Source of the DNA: a virus
Direction: 5' to 3' (one strand)
Length of the DNA: 41,480 bases
Virus record (IMG/VR): IMGVR_UViG_3300027710_000852
Coordinates: 1 to 41,480 of that record
Of this stretch, positions 16,152 to 24,969 are shown piece after piece (positions within the stretch are counted from its first letter, which is position 1; every line of letters begins with the position of its first letter). The notes under the pieces are model-generated. The model worked only from the letters and a program-made list of their open reading frames with translations. It searched no databases and was not told the DNA's origin. A program made the translations under genes and the position numbers.

Positions 16152-17005
16152 TGAGGTTTGGATTTTTCTAGATATTTTATAATACCGTCTGCCATTATAT
16201 CATGACATTTTACAGAAGGATGATGGTCTTTGGGAGGTTCTTCAAAGTTGTCATAGTCGCTGTTAATTGTAAGGTACTTATGAATAGACATTAATTTTTC
16301 AATGCTGTTAAACGTAGTTCCTTTGTAGTCTAATGTTATAAATCTTTCAGCTAACCAGGGATCCGCCTGTATGTATTCAATCATGTCTTCGGGCCAAACT
16401 AATACTCCTGTCTTAATGCCACGTTGTTCAAACTTTTCTAAAAAGAGTCTAATGTTAGATGCATCTTCTTGTTTAGACTTATGAATAAAATCTTCAAATG
16501 ACATTTTGTTCTCATTAAGCCAGTGAATAAACTGGTTGAGGTTATCAGGATTTTGCCAAAAGTCACATCTTTGTTTTGGTCCTATAGTTTTTCCGTTGTG
16601 AGTGATAGTTAGTGCAGTTCTATGCCACTGAGTGACTTGAAAGAAAACATGAGATATATCATTGTAGTCATAATAGTATTGCCCAGGATCTTCAATGGAT
16701 TTTTGTATTTCAGAAGTATCACTAAATCTATTGTTCCAATATTCTATAATTGAATGAGTTGAACCACCATTAAAGTTTTGAGTTACTTCAAATGTATTAA
16801 AATGATTAGCGACCTTCCTAGGGTACCTAGCAGTTTCTAAAAATTTATGATGTGACCACCTTACTAGATATGATTGGTAATGATCAGGAGGAGGCTCTTT
16901 TAAAGAAGGCATATTACTATAATAGTAAAGTCCTTGTCCCCATGTGAATGAACAGCCTGCAAAGACCATTCCTTTAGAAACTACTGCATCAGGTTTGCTT
17001 ATCAT
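16148..17005 (-). CDS. SGNH-like hydrolase family protein, 285 aa
   Basis: Block I is FAGCSFTWGQGLYYY; NGGSTHSIIEYW resembles block II; VFFQVTQWHR resembles block III; and DHHPSVKCHDIMADGI carries the C-terminal His. It is adjacent to, and probably a divergent relative of, the 270-aa SGNH protein. It overlaps the upstream 141-aa gene by 17 nt. Which hydroxyl or ester it acts on is unknown. Confidence 0.8.
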   Translation of the reverse strand: MISKPDAVVSKGMVFAGCSFTWGQGLYYYSNMPSLKEPPPDHYQSYLVRWSHHKFLETARYPRKVANHFNTFEVTQNFNGGSTHSIIEYWNNRFSDTSEIQKSIEDPGQYYYDYNDISHVFFQVTQWHRTALTITHNGKTIGPKQRCDFWQNPDNLNQFIHWLNENKMSFEDFIHKSKQEDASNIRLFLEKFEQRGIKTGVLVWPEDMIEYIQADPWLAERFITLDYKGTTFNSIEKLMSIHKYLTINSDYDNFEEPPKDHHPSVKCHDIMADGIIKYLEKSKPQ

Positions 17006-17414
17006 GTTTACTCCAACTAATTTCCCAATCTTTCCAATCTGCTGCTAGGCAATCAACTTTATAATCAAGTCTACCACCTACTATTTCTTGAATCTTATTC
17101 TTAGCAGTGTTACGAATTCCGTTTAGACCATGTGTTAGTTCTAAGTTGTTGCCATCTTTGATTCCACGACGATAATTAGATTCGTTGTGCCATATATGCA
17201 GATTCATCTGAGATACTACAACAATAGCACGAATAGTATCTGCGGTAATTGTTGCACTTGTATCAGATAGAATAATTTGTATATCATGTACAATATCAGC
17301 AATTTCTTGTGAGTATTCTTCTTTGTGTTCTGCAATGAACACTTCTTTTAATTGAACAATACTTAAACGATCAATTAGATCGCCTAGTGTATGTAAGTAT
17401 TTTCTTTCGCTCAT
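16989..17414 (-). CDS. DUF6165-like helical protein, 141 aa
   Basis: The N terminus LGDLIDRLSIVQLKEVFIAE resembles the start of DUF6165 proteins such as the one at 34807 in this window (LGELIDKITILELKQEYI). The rest is helical (two long segments), with a Trp-rich C terminus. DUF6165 genes often accompany LPS or capsule glycosyltransferases, but their function is not established. Here it sits between an epimerase and an SGNH gene, overlapping both. Confidence 0.65.
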   Translation of the reverse strand: MSERKYLHTLGDLIDRLSIVQLKEVFIAEHKEEYSQEIADIVHDIQIILSDTSATITADTIRAIVVVSQMNLHIWHNESNYRRGIKDGNNLELTHGLNGIRNTAKNKIQEIVGGRLDYKVDCLAADWKDWEISWSKHDKQT

Positions 17415-18346
17415 AAGTTAGTAAAACTCCTGTTGTTGTGATTTATTATAAATTGATATGCTTCAATTAATTGTTGGACACCATAGTCTAGATTATAAAA
17501 CGGTATCCAGCCTAACTTTTCAATCTTTTCGTTTGATACAATATAGTTGCGTTTATCAAAGTCTTCTTTAAAATCGTCTTGTTTGATCACAAGATTAGGG
17601 ACATACTTTTTAATTGTTTCTGCTAGTTCTAACTTAGTTAGATTTGCAGTACTTAACCCTACATTGTAAACTTGTCCTTTACACCGATTGTAATTCCTAA
17701 TCATAAACTCAAATGTTTGAGCAATGTCTTGGACATGAATATAGTTACGTTTAAAATGAGCTTCAAACAATACCAAGTATCCATCTGTTACACTCTTATA
17801 AACAAAATCGTTGACTAGCAAATCTTGTCTCATACGTGGACTTACACCAAACACTGTAGCAAGTCTAAGTACAATGGCGTTACCTCTTTTAAGTACATAC
17901 TCTTCAGCATCACATTTAGTTTCAGCATACAGACTTAAAGGTTTAAATGGACTGTCTTCTGTAATAATATCCGGGCTAGAACCATACTGACTGTTTGTAT
18001 TAGGAATTATTAATTGTTGGTCATCTCTAAGAAAATCTGCAATTTTTCTAACATGATAATAATTTACATCAATAGCCATCTGTGGATTTTCTTTACAAGC
18101 AGGCATCCCTACAATAGCAGCTAAAGGAATGATAACATCGTGGCCTTCTACTAAAACTCGTAGTTGCTCCGTATCCCTAACATCGCCTTTGATAAATTTA
18201 AATCCAGTTTTTTTAAACAGGTGAAGTAAGGATAACTGTTTGTACATCAAGTTATCAAACACTGTAACTTCGTAGCCGTTATTGAGCAAATGCTCTGCTA
18301 GGGTTGATCCTAAATAGCCAGCGCCACCTGTAATTAAAACTTTCAT
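17411..18346 (-). CDS. NAD-dependent sugar epimerase/dehydratase (extended SDR), 311 aa
   Basis: A Rossmann motif GGAGYLG opens the protein, and the active-site YAETK (Y-x-x-x-K) follows TNSQYGSS, with RNYIHVQDIA further on. These are the marks of UDP-glucose 4-epimerase/dTDP-glucose dehydratase-type enzymes, which act on nucleotide sugars with bound NAD(P). Of the three SDRs in this cassette, only this one keeps the catalytic Tyr. It overlaps both neighbours by 4 nt. Confidence 0.92.
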   Translation of the reverse strand: MKVLITGGAGYLGSTLAEHLLNNGYEVTVFDNLMYKQLSLLHLFKKTGFKFIKGDVRDTEQLRVLVEGHDVIIPLAAIVGMPACKENPQMAIDVNYYHVRKIADFLRDDQQLIIPNTNSQYGSSPDIITEDSPFKPLSLYAETKCDAEEYVLKRGNAIVLRLATVFGVSPRMRQDLLVNDFVYKSVTDGYLVLFEAHFKRNYIHVQDIAQTFEFMIRNYNRCKGQVYNVGLSTANLTKLELAETIKKYVPNLVIKQDDFKEDFDKRNYIVSNEKIEKLGWIPFYNLDYGVQQLIEAYQFIINHNNRSFTNL

Positions 18347-19311
18347 TTAAACTCATCCTTGTTTTCTAGATACCAGTCATGCGCTTTCTTAAGTCCAACA
18401 GCCAGTGGAGTTTTTGCAGACCATCCTAACACACTATTAATCTTATTAGAATCAATTCGGCGAGTAGGAATCATACTAGGCTTGCCTTTGACATATTCAA
18501 TAGGATTGTCGTTGTTTACCAAAGACTTCATTGTGGCCAATACATCGTTAACAGAGTAAACATTGTTGCAGCCTACGTTGAATACATCATACGTTTCTTG
18601 TTTTTCAATTACTAATTGTAATGCTTCAACAAAGTCGTCTATGTATAACAAGTCTCGTAATTCTGTGCCGTCGCCCCAAACAGGAATTGGATTCATATTG
18701 TCTGCTACTTTGCGGATAGTGGCTGGAGTTACATGACATTTGGCAAAGTCATACTTGTCATGCGGTCCAAACAGATTAGCAGGACGAATAACAACTGTGG
18801 TCATTGGGTTAGGCAAATACTTAGAGTATAACTCGCATTGTACTTCAGCATAACGTTTCATCCAGCCTACTGGAAAATAAACAGGATATGGTTCATCAAA
18901 CAAAAAGTCTGTTTCGACTACTGGAGTATCACCTTTAGGAGGATATACCGTGTTACTGCTAATAAAGATATACTTACTAACCTTGTTGCGATAAGCACTG
19001 TCAATAAGGAAGTTGTTCATAGCTACATTAGGTGTAACGTGTGCTAATGGATCTTGCACTGTATCTACAGCATTGCTTGTGCTAGCGGCTGCATGTATAA
19101 CAATTCCAACATCTTTGGTAATTTCTAAACAGTTACTATACTCCATTAAGTTACCTGTAACATACTCAACAGAGTCATGTTTGATACGAGGTTGTCTTGT
19201 ATGGAGATGTACTCGAATATTTGTATATCCGTCTGCTACCAGTTTGTTGGTTAAGTTTTGTCCAACTAGGCCTGCACCGCCTGTGATTAAAATTTTAGTA
19301 TTTGTGTTCAT
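18343..19311 (-). CDS. GDP-fucose-synthase-like SDR lacking the catalytic Tyr, 322 aa
   Basis: GGAGLVG at the N terminus binds NAD(P), SSNTVYPP corresponds to the Ser/Thr active-site strand, and RPANLFGPHDKYD and RDLLYIDDFVEAL are typical of GDP-L-fucose synthase (Fcl) relatives. At the Y-x-x-x-K position the sequence reads FPVGWMKRYAE, so Val replaces Tyr while Lys is kept. Relatives usually have YGWSK or similar. The enzyme may use another residue or only bind the sugar nucleotide. It overlaps the oxygenase gene by 17 nt. Confidence 0.9.
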   Translation of the reverse strand: MNTNTKILITGGAGLVGQNLTNKLVADGYTNIRVHLHTRQPRIKHDSVEYVTGNLMEYSNCLEITKDVGIVIHAAASTSNAVDTVQDPLAHVTPNVAMNNFLIDSAYRNKVSKYIFISSNTVYPPKGDTPVVETDFLFDEPYPVYFPVGWMKRYAEVQCELYSKYLPNPMTTVVIRPANLFGPHDKYDFAKCHVTPATIRKVADNMNPIPVWGDGTELRDLLYIDDFVEALQLVIEKQETYDVFNVGCNNVYSVNDVLATMKSLVNNDNPIEYVKGKPSMIPTRRIDSNKINSVLGWSAKTPLAVGLKKAHDWYLENKDEFK

Positions 19312-19984
19312 TTGTTTTTTTATCTCTATTGTATATAAAATCTATATAGCAAAATCTTTTAAAATTATTTTTAACAGCTTCGACACTATGTATAATATCG
19401 TGCTTGGTAAAATCTAATATAACATAATTACCTCTAACAGGCAGCACCTCAGTGCGAACCTGATTTTCAGAAATAATCAATTTGCCCCCGTCATCATTAT
19501 ACGTAACGGGATTTGAAAGATAGATCAAAACAACACAGAGACGTCCAGGGTTGGCGCCATCAGTGTGTTCTTTGATAAAGTCATCTTTTTCAAATATAGT
19601 AAAACTATCAACATGATGGATGTTAGTTTCATTTAACTCATCATAGATTTTAAAAGCAAGGGCTGCGGAAGTTTTTCGGAAGAAATCAAAGATAGGATTA
19701 AACTCATGTGTTATATTAGTGGTTTCATACCACTGTTGAAATACCGTAAGGCCTTTTTCTTCTACTAGCTTTCTTCTTTCTGGTATCTGTGATATTGCTA
19801 GTTTGTTTTCAAGTCCGGGCCATCCCTGCTCGTTTATGTTGTGCCTGTAAGTATAATGCTTTGATTTATCAACCGATAAATTTATTAGGTCCTCACTAAA
19901 CTTGTCCATTTCATTTAAATTCTCAAATAGTTCGGAGATTTTGCCTACATGGTATCCTTGTTCAATTACTTTATGATCCACCAT
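19295..19984 (-). CDS. 2-oxoglutarate/Fe(II)-dependent oxygenase, 229 aa
   Basis: The iron triad is H140-x-D142 (KEHTDGANPGRL) and H199 (DIIHSVEAV), with Arg210 placed to bind 2-oxoglutarate. GGKLIISENQ and the double-stranded beta helix pattern fit prolyl-4-hydroxylase-like proteins. It would hydroxylate a sugar, lipid or protein side chain using O2. A Shine-Dalgarno AAGGA precedes the ATG. Its place between two SDR genes suggests the substrate is a glycan intermediate (inference). Confidence 0.88.
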   Translation of the reverse strand: MVDHKVIEQGYHVGKISELFENLNEMDKFSEDLINLSVDKSKHYTYRHNINEQGWPGLENKLAISQIPERRKLVEEKGLTVFQQWYETTNITHEFNPIFDFFRKTSAALAFKIYDELNETNIHHVDSFTIFEKDDFIKEHTDGANPGRLCVVLIYLSNPVTYNDDGGKLIISENQVRTEVLPVRGNYVILDFTKHDIIHSVEAVKNNFKRFCYIDFIYNRDKKTNEHKY

Positions 19985-20012
19985 TACTAGTTCCTTGTCA
20001 TTATGTGCGTTT

Positions 20013-20993
20013 TTAATTATACCTATTTATATAAGACAAAATTGTTAGCTTGAGACCATCTTTTAATGTTGTTCTTGGTAAAATATTGTATTTTTTTTGT
20101 TTAGTTGCACTTAAACATCTAAGTAAATCACCGTTGGGCTTAGTCTCATCCCAAACAATGTTTTTCTCTGTTCCTTTGATTTCTTTGTAGACTTCTACTA
20201 TTGTTTCTATAGTTTCTTTGATAGTAACAGCTTCGCCGCAGCCAAAGTTGATTACATCGTTGATTTCTTTCTTAACAACATCTATGCTGGCCTGAGCAAC
20301 ATCATCACCAAACACAAAGTCTCTACGGGCTGATCCGTTGCCCCAGCATACCATATCACCTTCTACATTCAATAGCTTCCATATATTAGCACTAATCACT
20401 GTTGCATCTTTGGCAAAGTTATCGTTGCATCCATAGATGTTACTAGGACGGATAACAGTCCACTTAGTCCAATTGTGCTGTATTCGTAGTGCATCTAAGG
20501 CAAGTTCTCCCATGCGTTTAGTCCATCCTGGATGCCAATCATTCTTACTGGGCATTGTAGACCATACACTGTCTTCTTCCATAACATCAGCAGGAGCATA
20601 TACACCCACAGATGATAGATATACAAACCAATCTACATTTGCTTTAAAGGATGCCTGTATCATATTCATATTGAACATGCTCATTGGGAACATGTAGTCA
20701 GCAGGAGAAGTTGCTGTTCGAGTAGGACTGCCTTTGACTCCGGCAATGTGTAGCACAACGTCAATCTTTTCATGTGCAAATAAGTCTTCGCACTCATGCA
20801 AGTATGTTAAATCTTTTAATGTAATAATACACTTACCTGGATACTCAGCTTCTAATGAACGTAGGTCGTCGCTAATTCTAATATCAACGGCATATACTTT
20901 AGATGCGCCTTGTTCGAGACATTTTCGCACAGCAGGAACTCCAACTAGTCCACTGGCTCCGGTTACTATAATTGTTTTTTGTTTAATTTCCAT
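20013..20993 (-). CDS. Sugar epimerase/dehydratase-like SDR lacking the catalytic Tyr, 326 aa
   Basis: GASGLVGV near the N terminus, VYLSSVGVYAP, RPSNIYGCNDNFA and RRDFVFGDDVAQA place it in the extended SDR family, near GDP-fucose-synthase or GDP-mannose-type enzymes. The catalytic region reads DWHPGWTKRMGELAL, so Pro occupies the usual Tyr position while Lys is kept. It is a relative of the SDR at 18343, which has Val there. It overlaps the upstream putative GT gene by 11 nt. Confidence 0.9.
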   Translation of the reverse strand: MEIKQKTIIVTGASGLVGVPAVRKCLEQGASKVYAVDIRISDDLRSLEAEYPGKCIITLKDLTYLHECEDLFAHEKIDVVLHIAGVKGSPTRTATSPADYMFPMSMFNMNMIQASFKANVDWFVYLSSVGVYAPADVMEEDSVWSTMPSKNDWHPGWTKRMGELALDALRIQHNWTKWTVIRPSNIYGCNDNFAKDATVISANIWKLLNVEGDMVCWGNGSARRDFVFGDDVAQASIDVVKKEINDVINFGCGEAVTIKETIETIVEVYKEIKGTEKNIVWDETKPNGDLLRCLSATKQKKYNILPRTTLKDGLKLTILSYINRYN

Positions 20994-22383
20994 GATTTTT
21001 AATTTTGTTAATTGTTATTTCAAAAGGATTGTGATGCATATAAGACTTACAATGATTTTGATTATGCACTAGTATATCTCTCATTAAATAATACAGTCGA
21101 TGAATTTCTTCTAACGACATTTTACTAAATCGTTCTATCTCTTTGGCAATCATTGCCATACGAACTTGAGGATCTTCTTCATTGTCATAACTTTCATCAA
21201 TGACAGGATGGAACGTTTTAAATCCTAGGTCTTGCAGAGTTTTTAAAGAGTAAGGATTGCCAACATATATAAAAGGTTGTAAATTTACTATTGGGTGAAA
21301 TGTTTTTTCTGAGAAGAACGGATGTTTAGAATCACCTTCGCTGAAAATGCTTTCTGATGTAATATGTATATATGAATTTAGGTAATATTCTTTTTTGTTA
21401 TTATTCGTAGCAAACCCATTTAATTGTTCACTTGGTAGTTCTTGAGTATCTAATTGATACGGAACCATATCAAATATCTCTTGGGCATAAGTTTTATTTC
21501 CTGAATAGAAATTTAACGTATGGTCGACTGCACCTTTGCCGCCGCCAGAATGCACTAAGAAACTAAAATAACTAGTATCTAATAAATTTAATTTAAGTGC
21601 AAGGTAGGCTAAGAAGTATCTATGGGGTTTTAAATTCCTATTAAAGCATAAAAACTTTTTAGGACGAAGTTGTTTAACATCTAAGTCAGGTTCTCTAACT
21701 AATTCTGACATATAACCTAAAGATGTTATCATTGGATAATTATCTATCCTTTCTCCTGCTTGTTGCAGAGGTAAGAAGCCACTTGAAATATTTAATTTAC
21801 TGTCTGGAAATTCTTTAAAATACTCTTGATAGTTATTTCCGGATATCATAAAAATATTATTTGAATTTATTCCTACCTTGTTTAGATATCGTTCTACAAA
21901 TCTTAACTCACTAGAAAAGTAAATTGGATCATGAATACAATTAAATACCAGTTTAACTCTACCTGTTCTAATATGATTCAAGACTACTGGATCAATAGTA
22001 TCAATAAAATAGTATGTGTAGTCAACTCCATCTAAGTGTAAGCAATGTTGTTTATATACGCTATCCAGACTGGCTCCTATATCTACAGGAAAGACATACA
22101 CAGAATCATCGTCAACAATTTCATCAATTTTGATTATGTTCTTACGAGGATAGTGCTTGACATAGTATCCTATAAAATTTCCTGCACGAAAAAACGCACT
22201 CCAACTATCAGATTTATTAAAACTTTGAATTCGATTTATAATTGTATCACGAGGAACATTAGTACCGATGTAATTATCTTTAATGTGTTTAATGACTGCA
22301 GGATGTATTCCGTTCAGTAGGTAGTCTTCGTATCCGTTTATAGGATATCGTTCATTGTAAATTAGTTTTAGAACGCGATCCAT
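20983..22383 (-). CDS. Putative glycosyltransferase-like protein, 466 aa
   Basis: The C-terminal 140 residues contain FFSEKTFHPIVNLQPFIYVG, then GFKTFHPVIDESYD and SLEEIHRLYYLMRDILVHN. A close match to this block ends the 475-aa protein at 23542. The block resembles the nucleotide-sugar half of GT-B enzymes of the exostosin or fucosyltransferase type, where a conserved SEK or SEKT motif occurs. The N-terminal 300 residues have no motif I can name. Probable glycan transfer is an inference from motif and context. Confidence 0.65.
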   Translation of the reverse strand: MDRVLKLIYNERYPINGYEDYLLNGIHPAVIKHIKDNYIGTNVPRDTIINRIQSFNKSDSWSAFFRAGNFIGYYVKHYPRKNIIKIDEIVDDDSVYVFPVDIGASLDSVYKQHCLHLDGVDYTYYFIDTIDPVVLNHIRTGRVKLVFNCIHDPIYFSSELRFVERYLNKVGINSNNIFMISGNNYQEYFKEFPDSKLNISSGFLPLQQAGERIDNYPMITSLGYMSELVREPDLDVKQLRPKKFLCFNRNLKPHRYFLAYLALKLNLLDTSYFSFLVHSGGGKGAVDHTLNFYSGNKTYAQEIFDMVPYQLDTQELPSEQLNGFATNNNKKEYYLNSYIHITSESIFSEGDSKHPFFSEKTFHPIVNLQPFIYVGNPYSLKTLQDLGFKTFHPVIDESYDNEEDPQVRMAMIAKEIERFSKMSLEEIHRLYYLMRDILVHNQNHCKSYMHHNPFEITINKIKNHGN

Positions 22384-23000
22384 TTTCCAGTTCCGTAATG
22401 TGGGTATTTTGATTTGTAAGAATAGTGTATTACATCAGCGGGAATATCTCTTTTAACATTCCATGTTGCTTCTGTGGGAGTATAAGTTGAAATGCCATTG
22501 TCTTCTACTACAAAATGTAAAGGAAGATCAAAGTTCCTAGCATACTTCCAAACTTCGTAGAATGAACCACTTTCAAAACTCATGTCACCGACGAAGACCC
22601 AAACTTTATCATTGAGGCCGCTTTGCTTGATTGCCTGCGCTACTCCTAGCGCAATCGGCAGCGTTCCTCCAACTATCGCCGAGGAATAGAACTTGTTTTC
22701 TATATTACACAGCGTAATAGATCTACCAGCCAAAATTTCTTGCTCAATCCAATTAGGATCAATGCCTTTTAATAACGCATGGTAGTGTGAACGCCATGTA
22801 GAGAATACCCAGTCAGTTGTTTGTATTCTTTTAAATATTTCTATCAGTGCAGATTCGTTGCCGTGTGACAAATGCACAGGACCTTTAATTTTAGCTGACT
22901 CCCAGTGTTCGACTATTTTGTTTTCAAACTCAATTAAATCATTTTCTGAAAATCCCGGATCGTCTCTTACGATCGAATACTGTTCTAAGTGTTTAATCAT
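22368..23000 (-). CDS. Thiamine-diphosphate enzyme PP domain (E1-alpha-like), 210 aa
   Basis: The ThDP/Mg motif is G138-D139-M with Asn168 (GDMSFESGSFYEVWKYA, then VVEDNGIST), the classic GDx(28)N spacing. STWRSHYHALLKG and AIVGGTLPIALGVA match pyruvate dehydrogenase E1-alpha. At 210 aa it is much shorter than a normal E1-alpha (about 350). The PYR half is encoded about 7 kb downstream at 14800. The last residues, GTGKWIAF, stop short of the usual C-terminal region. It overlaps the GT-like gene by 16 nt. Confidence 0.88.
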   Translation of the reverse strand: MIKHLEQYSIVRDDPGFSENDLIEFENKIVEHWESAKIKGPVHLSHGNESALIEIFKRIQTTDWVFSTWRSHYHALLKGIDPNWIEQEILAGRSITLCNIENKFYSSAIVGGTLPIALGVAQAIKQSGLNDKVWVFVGDMSFESGSFYEVWKYARNFDLPLHFVVEDNGISTYTPTEATWNVKRDIPADVIHYSYKSKYPHYGTGKWIAF

Positions 23001-23545
23001 TATCTATCTCTTTGTTGTAAGGTTGGGGTGGTAGTTGGCCATTCAATATTAAATTTTGGGTCGTTCCATTTTATAACACCTTGTTTGTTTTCATCTACAT
23101 ATTCACCTTGATAGAACAATGTATAATGAAAAACACAGTCTGTTAAGGCAAAGTGACCATTAGCAAAACCGGGCGGAACTAATACTTGATCTCTAGTCTT
23201 TTCTGAAATTATATAGGATTCCCATTTACCAAATGTAGATGATCCTGCTCTAACATCTAGAACAACCAAATAGATATCGCCAACAAGGGCCTGTACTAAT
23301 TTCCATGTCTTGTCGTCGTAGTGAAGGCCACGAAGCACTCCTGCATAAGATTTTGAGAACCTACTATGTACAGCAACATCTGCAGGTAACAAGTTATTAA
23401 CTGGATGTGCCTTAGAATGATAGGTTGTAAATATTTCTCCTCGATATTCTCTATAAATGCTAGGAGTAAAAATTGGAACTGCCTTATCAAACGTATTCAA
23501 ATATGATACAGAAATATCTTTCCAACTACTGTTTTTATAATTCAT
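23000..23545 (-). CDS. RmlC-like sugar 3,5-epimerase, 181 aa
   Basis: A cupin enzyme of the dTDP-4-dehydrorhamnose 3,5-epimerase family: SKSYAGVLRGLHYDDKTWKL carries the catalytic His, followed by VVLDVRAGSSTFGKWES, VPPGFANGHFAL and GVIKWNDPKFNIEW. It would epimerise a dTDP- or other NDP-4-keto sugar made by the SDR enzymes. Length matches the family (about 180). Its stop shares a base with the next gene's start and it overlaps the upstream gene by 4 nt. Confidence 0.92.
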   Translation of the reverse strand: MNYKNSSWKDISVSYLNTFDKAVPIFTPSIYREYRGEIFTTYHSKAHPVNNLLPADVAVHSRFSKSYAGVLRGLHYDDKTWKLVQALVGDIYLVVLDVRAGSSTFGKWESYIISEKTRDQVLVPPGFANGHFALTDCVFHYTLFYQGEYVDENKQGVIKWNDPKFNIEWPTTTPTLQQRDR

Positions 23546-24969
23546 AATTGATTTCCATTTGATAATCGATCGTTTAGATATTTGATTAATCCTGATGAAT
23601 GTTTTTCATTCTTATAAATCTCTCTCAAATGGTGATGGTTGTAAATTAATATTTCTTCCATATTCCAATACCACTTATGAATTTCTTCTTTGCTCATAGC
23701 GCATAATCTTGTTATTTCTTCATAGATCATTTTAACTCTTAGTGCAGTATCTGGCTCGTCATCATAGCTTTCGTTAATGTAGGGATGAAATGTTCTAAAT
23801 CCCAGTTCCTTAAGAAGTTTTAATGAACCTTGAAAAGCAACAAAGAAGAACGGCTGAAAATTTGCCAAAGGAGAAAATACTTTTTCTGTTAAAGATTTAT
23901 GTCCAGTATTTGTGTATGTTTCTGTGCAGATGTCAAAATACGAATTTTGATAAGTCAGTTTATCCTGCCACTTCCATGCTCCAATTGAATCAAAATTAGA
24001 ATCTGGCTCTTGCTGCAATCGATGAGGGAAAGTTTTACAGAATTCCTCAATCTTTGCAGATTCTAAAGTTATTCTAAAATTCTTTTCTAATTTTTCAATA
24101 TCATCTCGAATAAACTGTTCAGATGACATCCACGACCAATCACCTTTATCTAAAAGACCGTCAGAAAATAGTTGATATAAAATTGCTTTCCTATGCGGCC
24201 TAGGTCTTCTAATTTTGAAAACAAAATAATTTTGTCGTAGGTTTTGACGTGTTTGTTGCAATATCTCAACAGTCATCATCCTATTGTGATCATAACCATA
24301 AGATGCGTTGACCATTAGGAACGGAAAATTCCTAACAATCAATCTACGTTCCTCTTCTGAAAACCAGGTTTCATAATTTTCCTGAGCATTAAAACTATTA
24401 TACGCTAATACTATTTGCTCTTTAGGAATGCCACTCTGAGCAAGACCTTCGTGTAGTTTAACGTAAGTAGCCTTATCAACAAAGTTCTCTAATGCATAAT
24501 CTAAAAATATAATTGCTCTTCGATTTCTAACATCTTCTAAAACTTCTTTAGATATAAATTTCCAAAAGTATTGTCCGTTTAATCTGTTACCAGTACCGCT
24601 TACTCCTGTGAAATCATCAAAGTGAGGAGTTACTCGTATAGGGTATATGTAGTGTTTAAATCTTTTCTTACCAAAGAATACAGAATTTTCGTAGCAATCT
24701 ACATACCACGAAAAAGGTCCTGCCACTAAATGGGGACTCCCTCCCCACGAAGTAGTCCAGTCACCGAAGCTATTTTCAAACATATAGGTTAGAACATTCT
24801 GATAAGTCCCTATACTATCAGTTTGATCAAAAAATGTATGTCCGTTTAATCTGTTAGAGTGCAATGAATGTAGGTAGTTAGCCATGCCCAACTCTGGAGG
24901 AATGGCGTTTGGTAACACATAATTCGGAAATGTATAATCGTAAAATAATGGTAGGGTTATTTTTGTCAT
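23542..24969 (-). CDS. Putative glycosyltransferase-like protein, 475 aa
   Basis: It shares its C-terminal block with the 466-aa protein: SLTEKVFSPLANFQPFFFV, GFRTFHPYINESYDDE, and KEEIHKWYWNMEEILIYN. The N-terminal parts of the two are not obviously similar, suggesting a common sugar-nucleotide domain with different acceptor domains. A conserved-looking middle region includes KIRRPRPHRKAILYQLF. Function as a glycosyltransferase is inferred from the E-K motif, GT-B-like length and the cassette. Confidence 0.65.
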   Translation of the reverse strand: MTKITLPLFYDYTFPNYVLPNAIPPELGMANYLHSLHSNRLNGHTFFDQTDSIGTYQNVLTYMFENSFGDWTTSWGGSPHLVAGPFSWYVDCYENSVFFGKKRFKHYIYPIRVTPHFDDFTGVSGTGNRLNGQYFWKFISKEVLEDVRNRRAIIFLDYALENFVDKATYVKLHEGLAQSGIPKEQIVLAYNSFNAQENYETWFSEEERRLIVRNFPFLMVNASYGYDHNRMMTVEILQQTRQNLRQNYFVFKIRRPRPHRKAILYQLFSDGLLDKGDWSWMSSEQFIRDDIEKLEKNFRITLESAKIEEFCKTFPHRLQQEPDSNFDSIGAWKWQDKLTYQNSYFDICTETYTNTGHKSLTEKVFSPLANFQPFFFVAFQGSLKLLKELGFRTFHPYINESYDDEPDTALRVKMIYEEITRLCAMSKEEIHKWYWNMEEILIYNHHHLREIYKNEKHSSGLIKYLNDRLSNGNQL

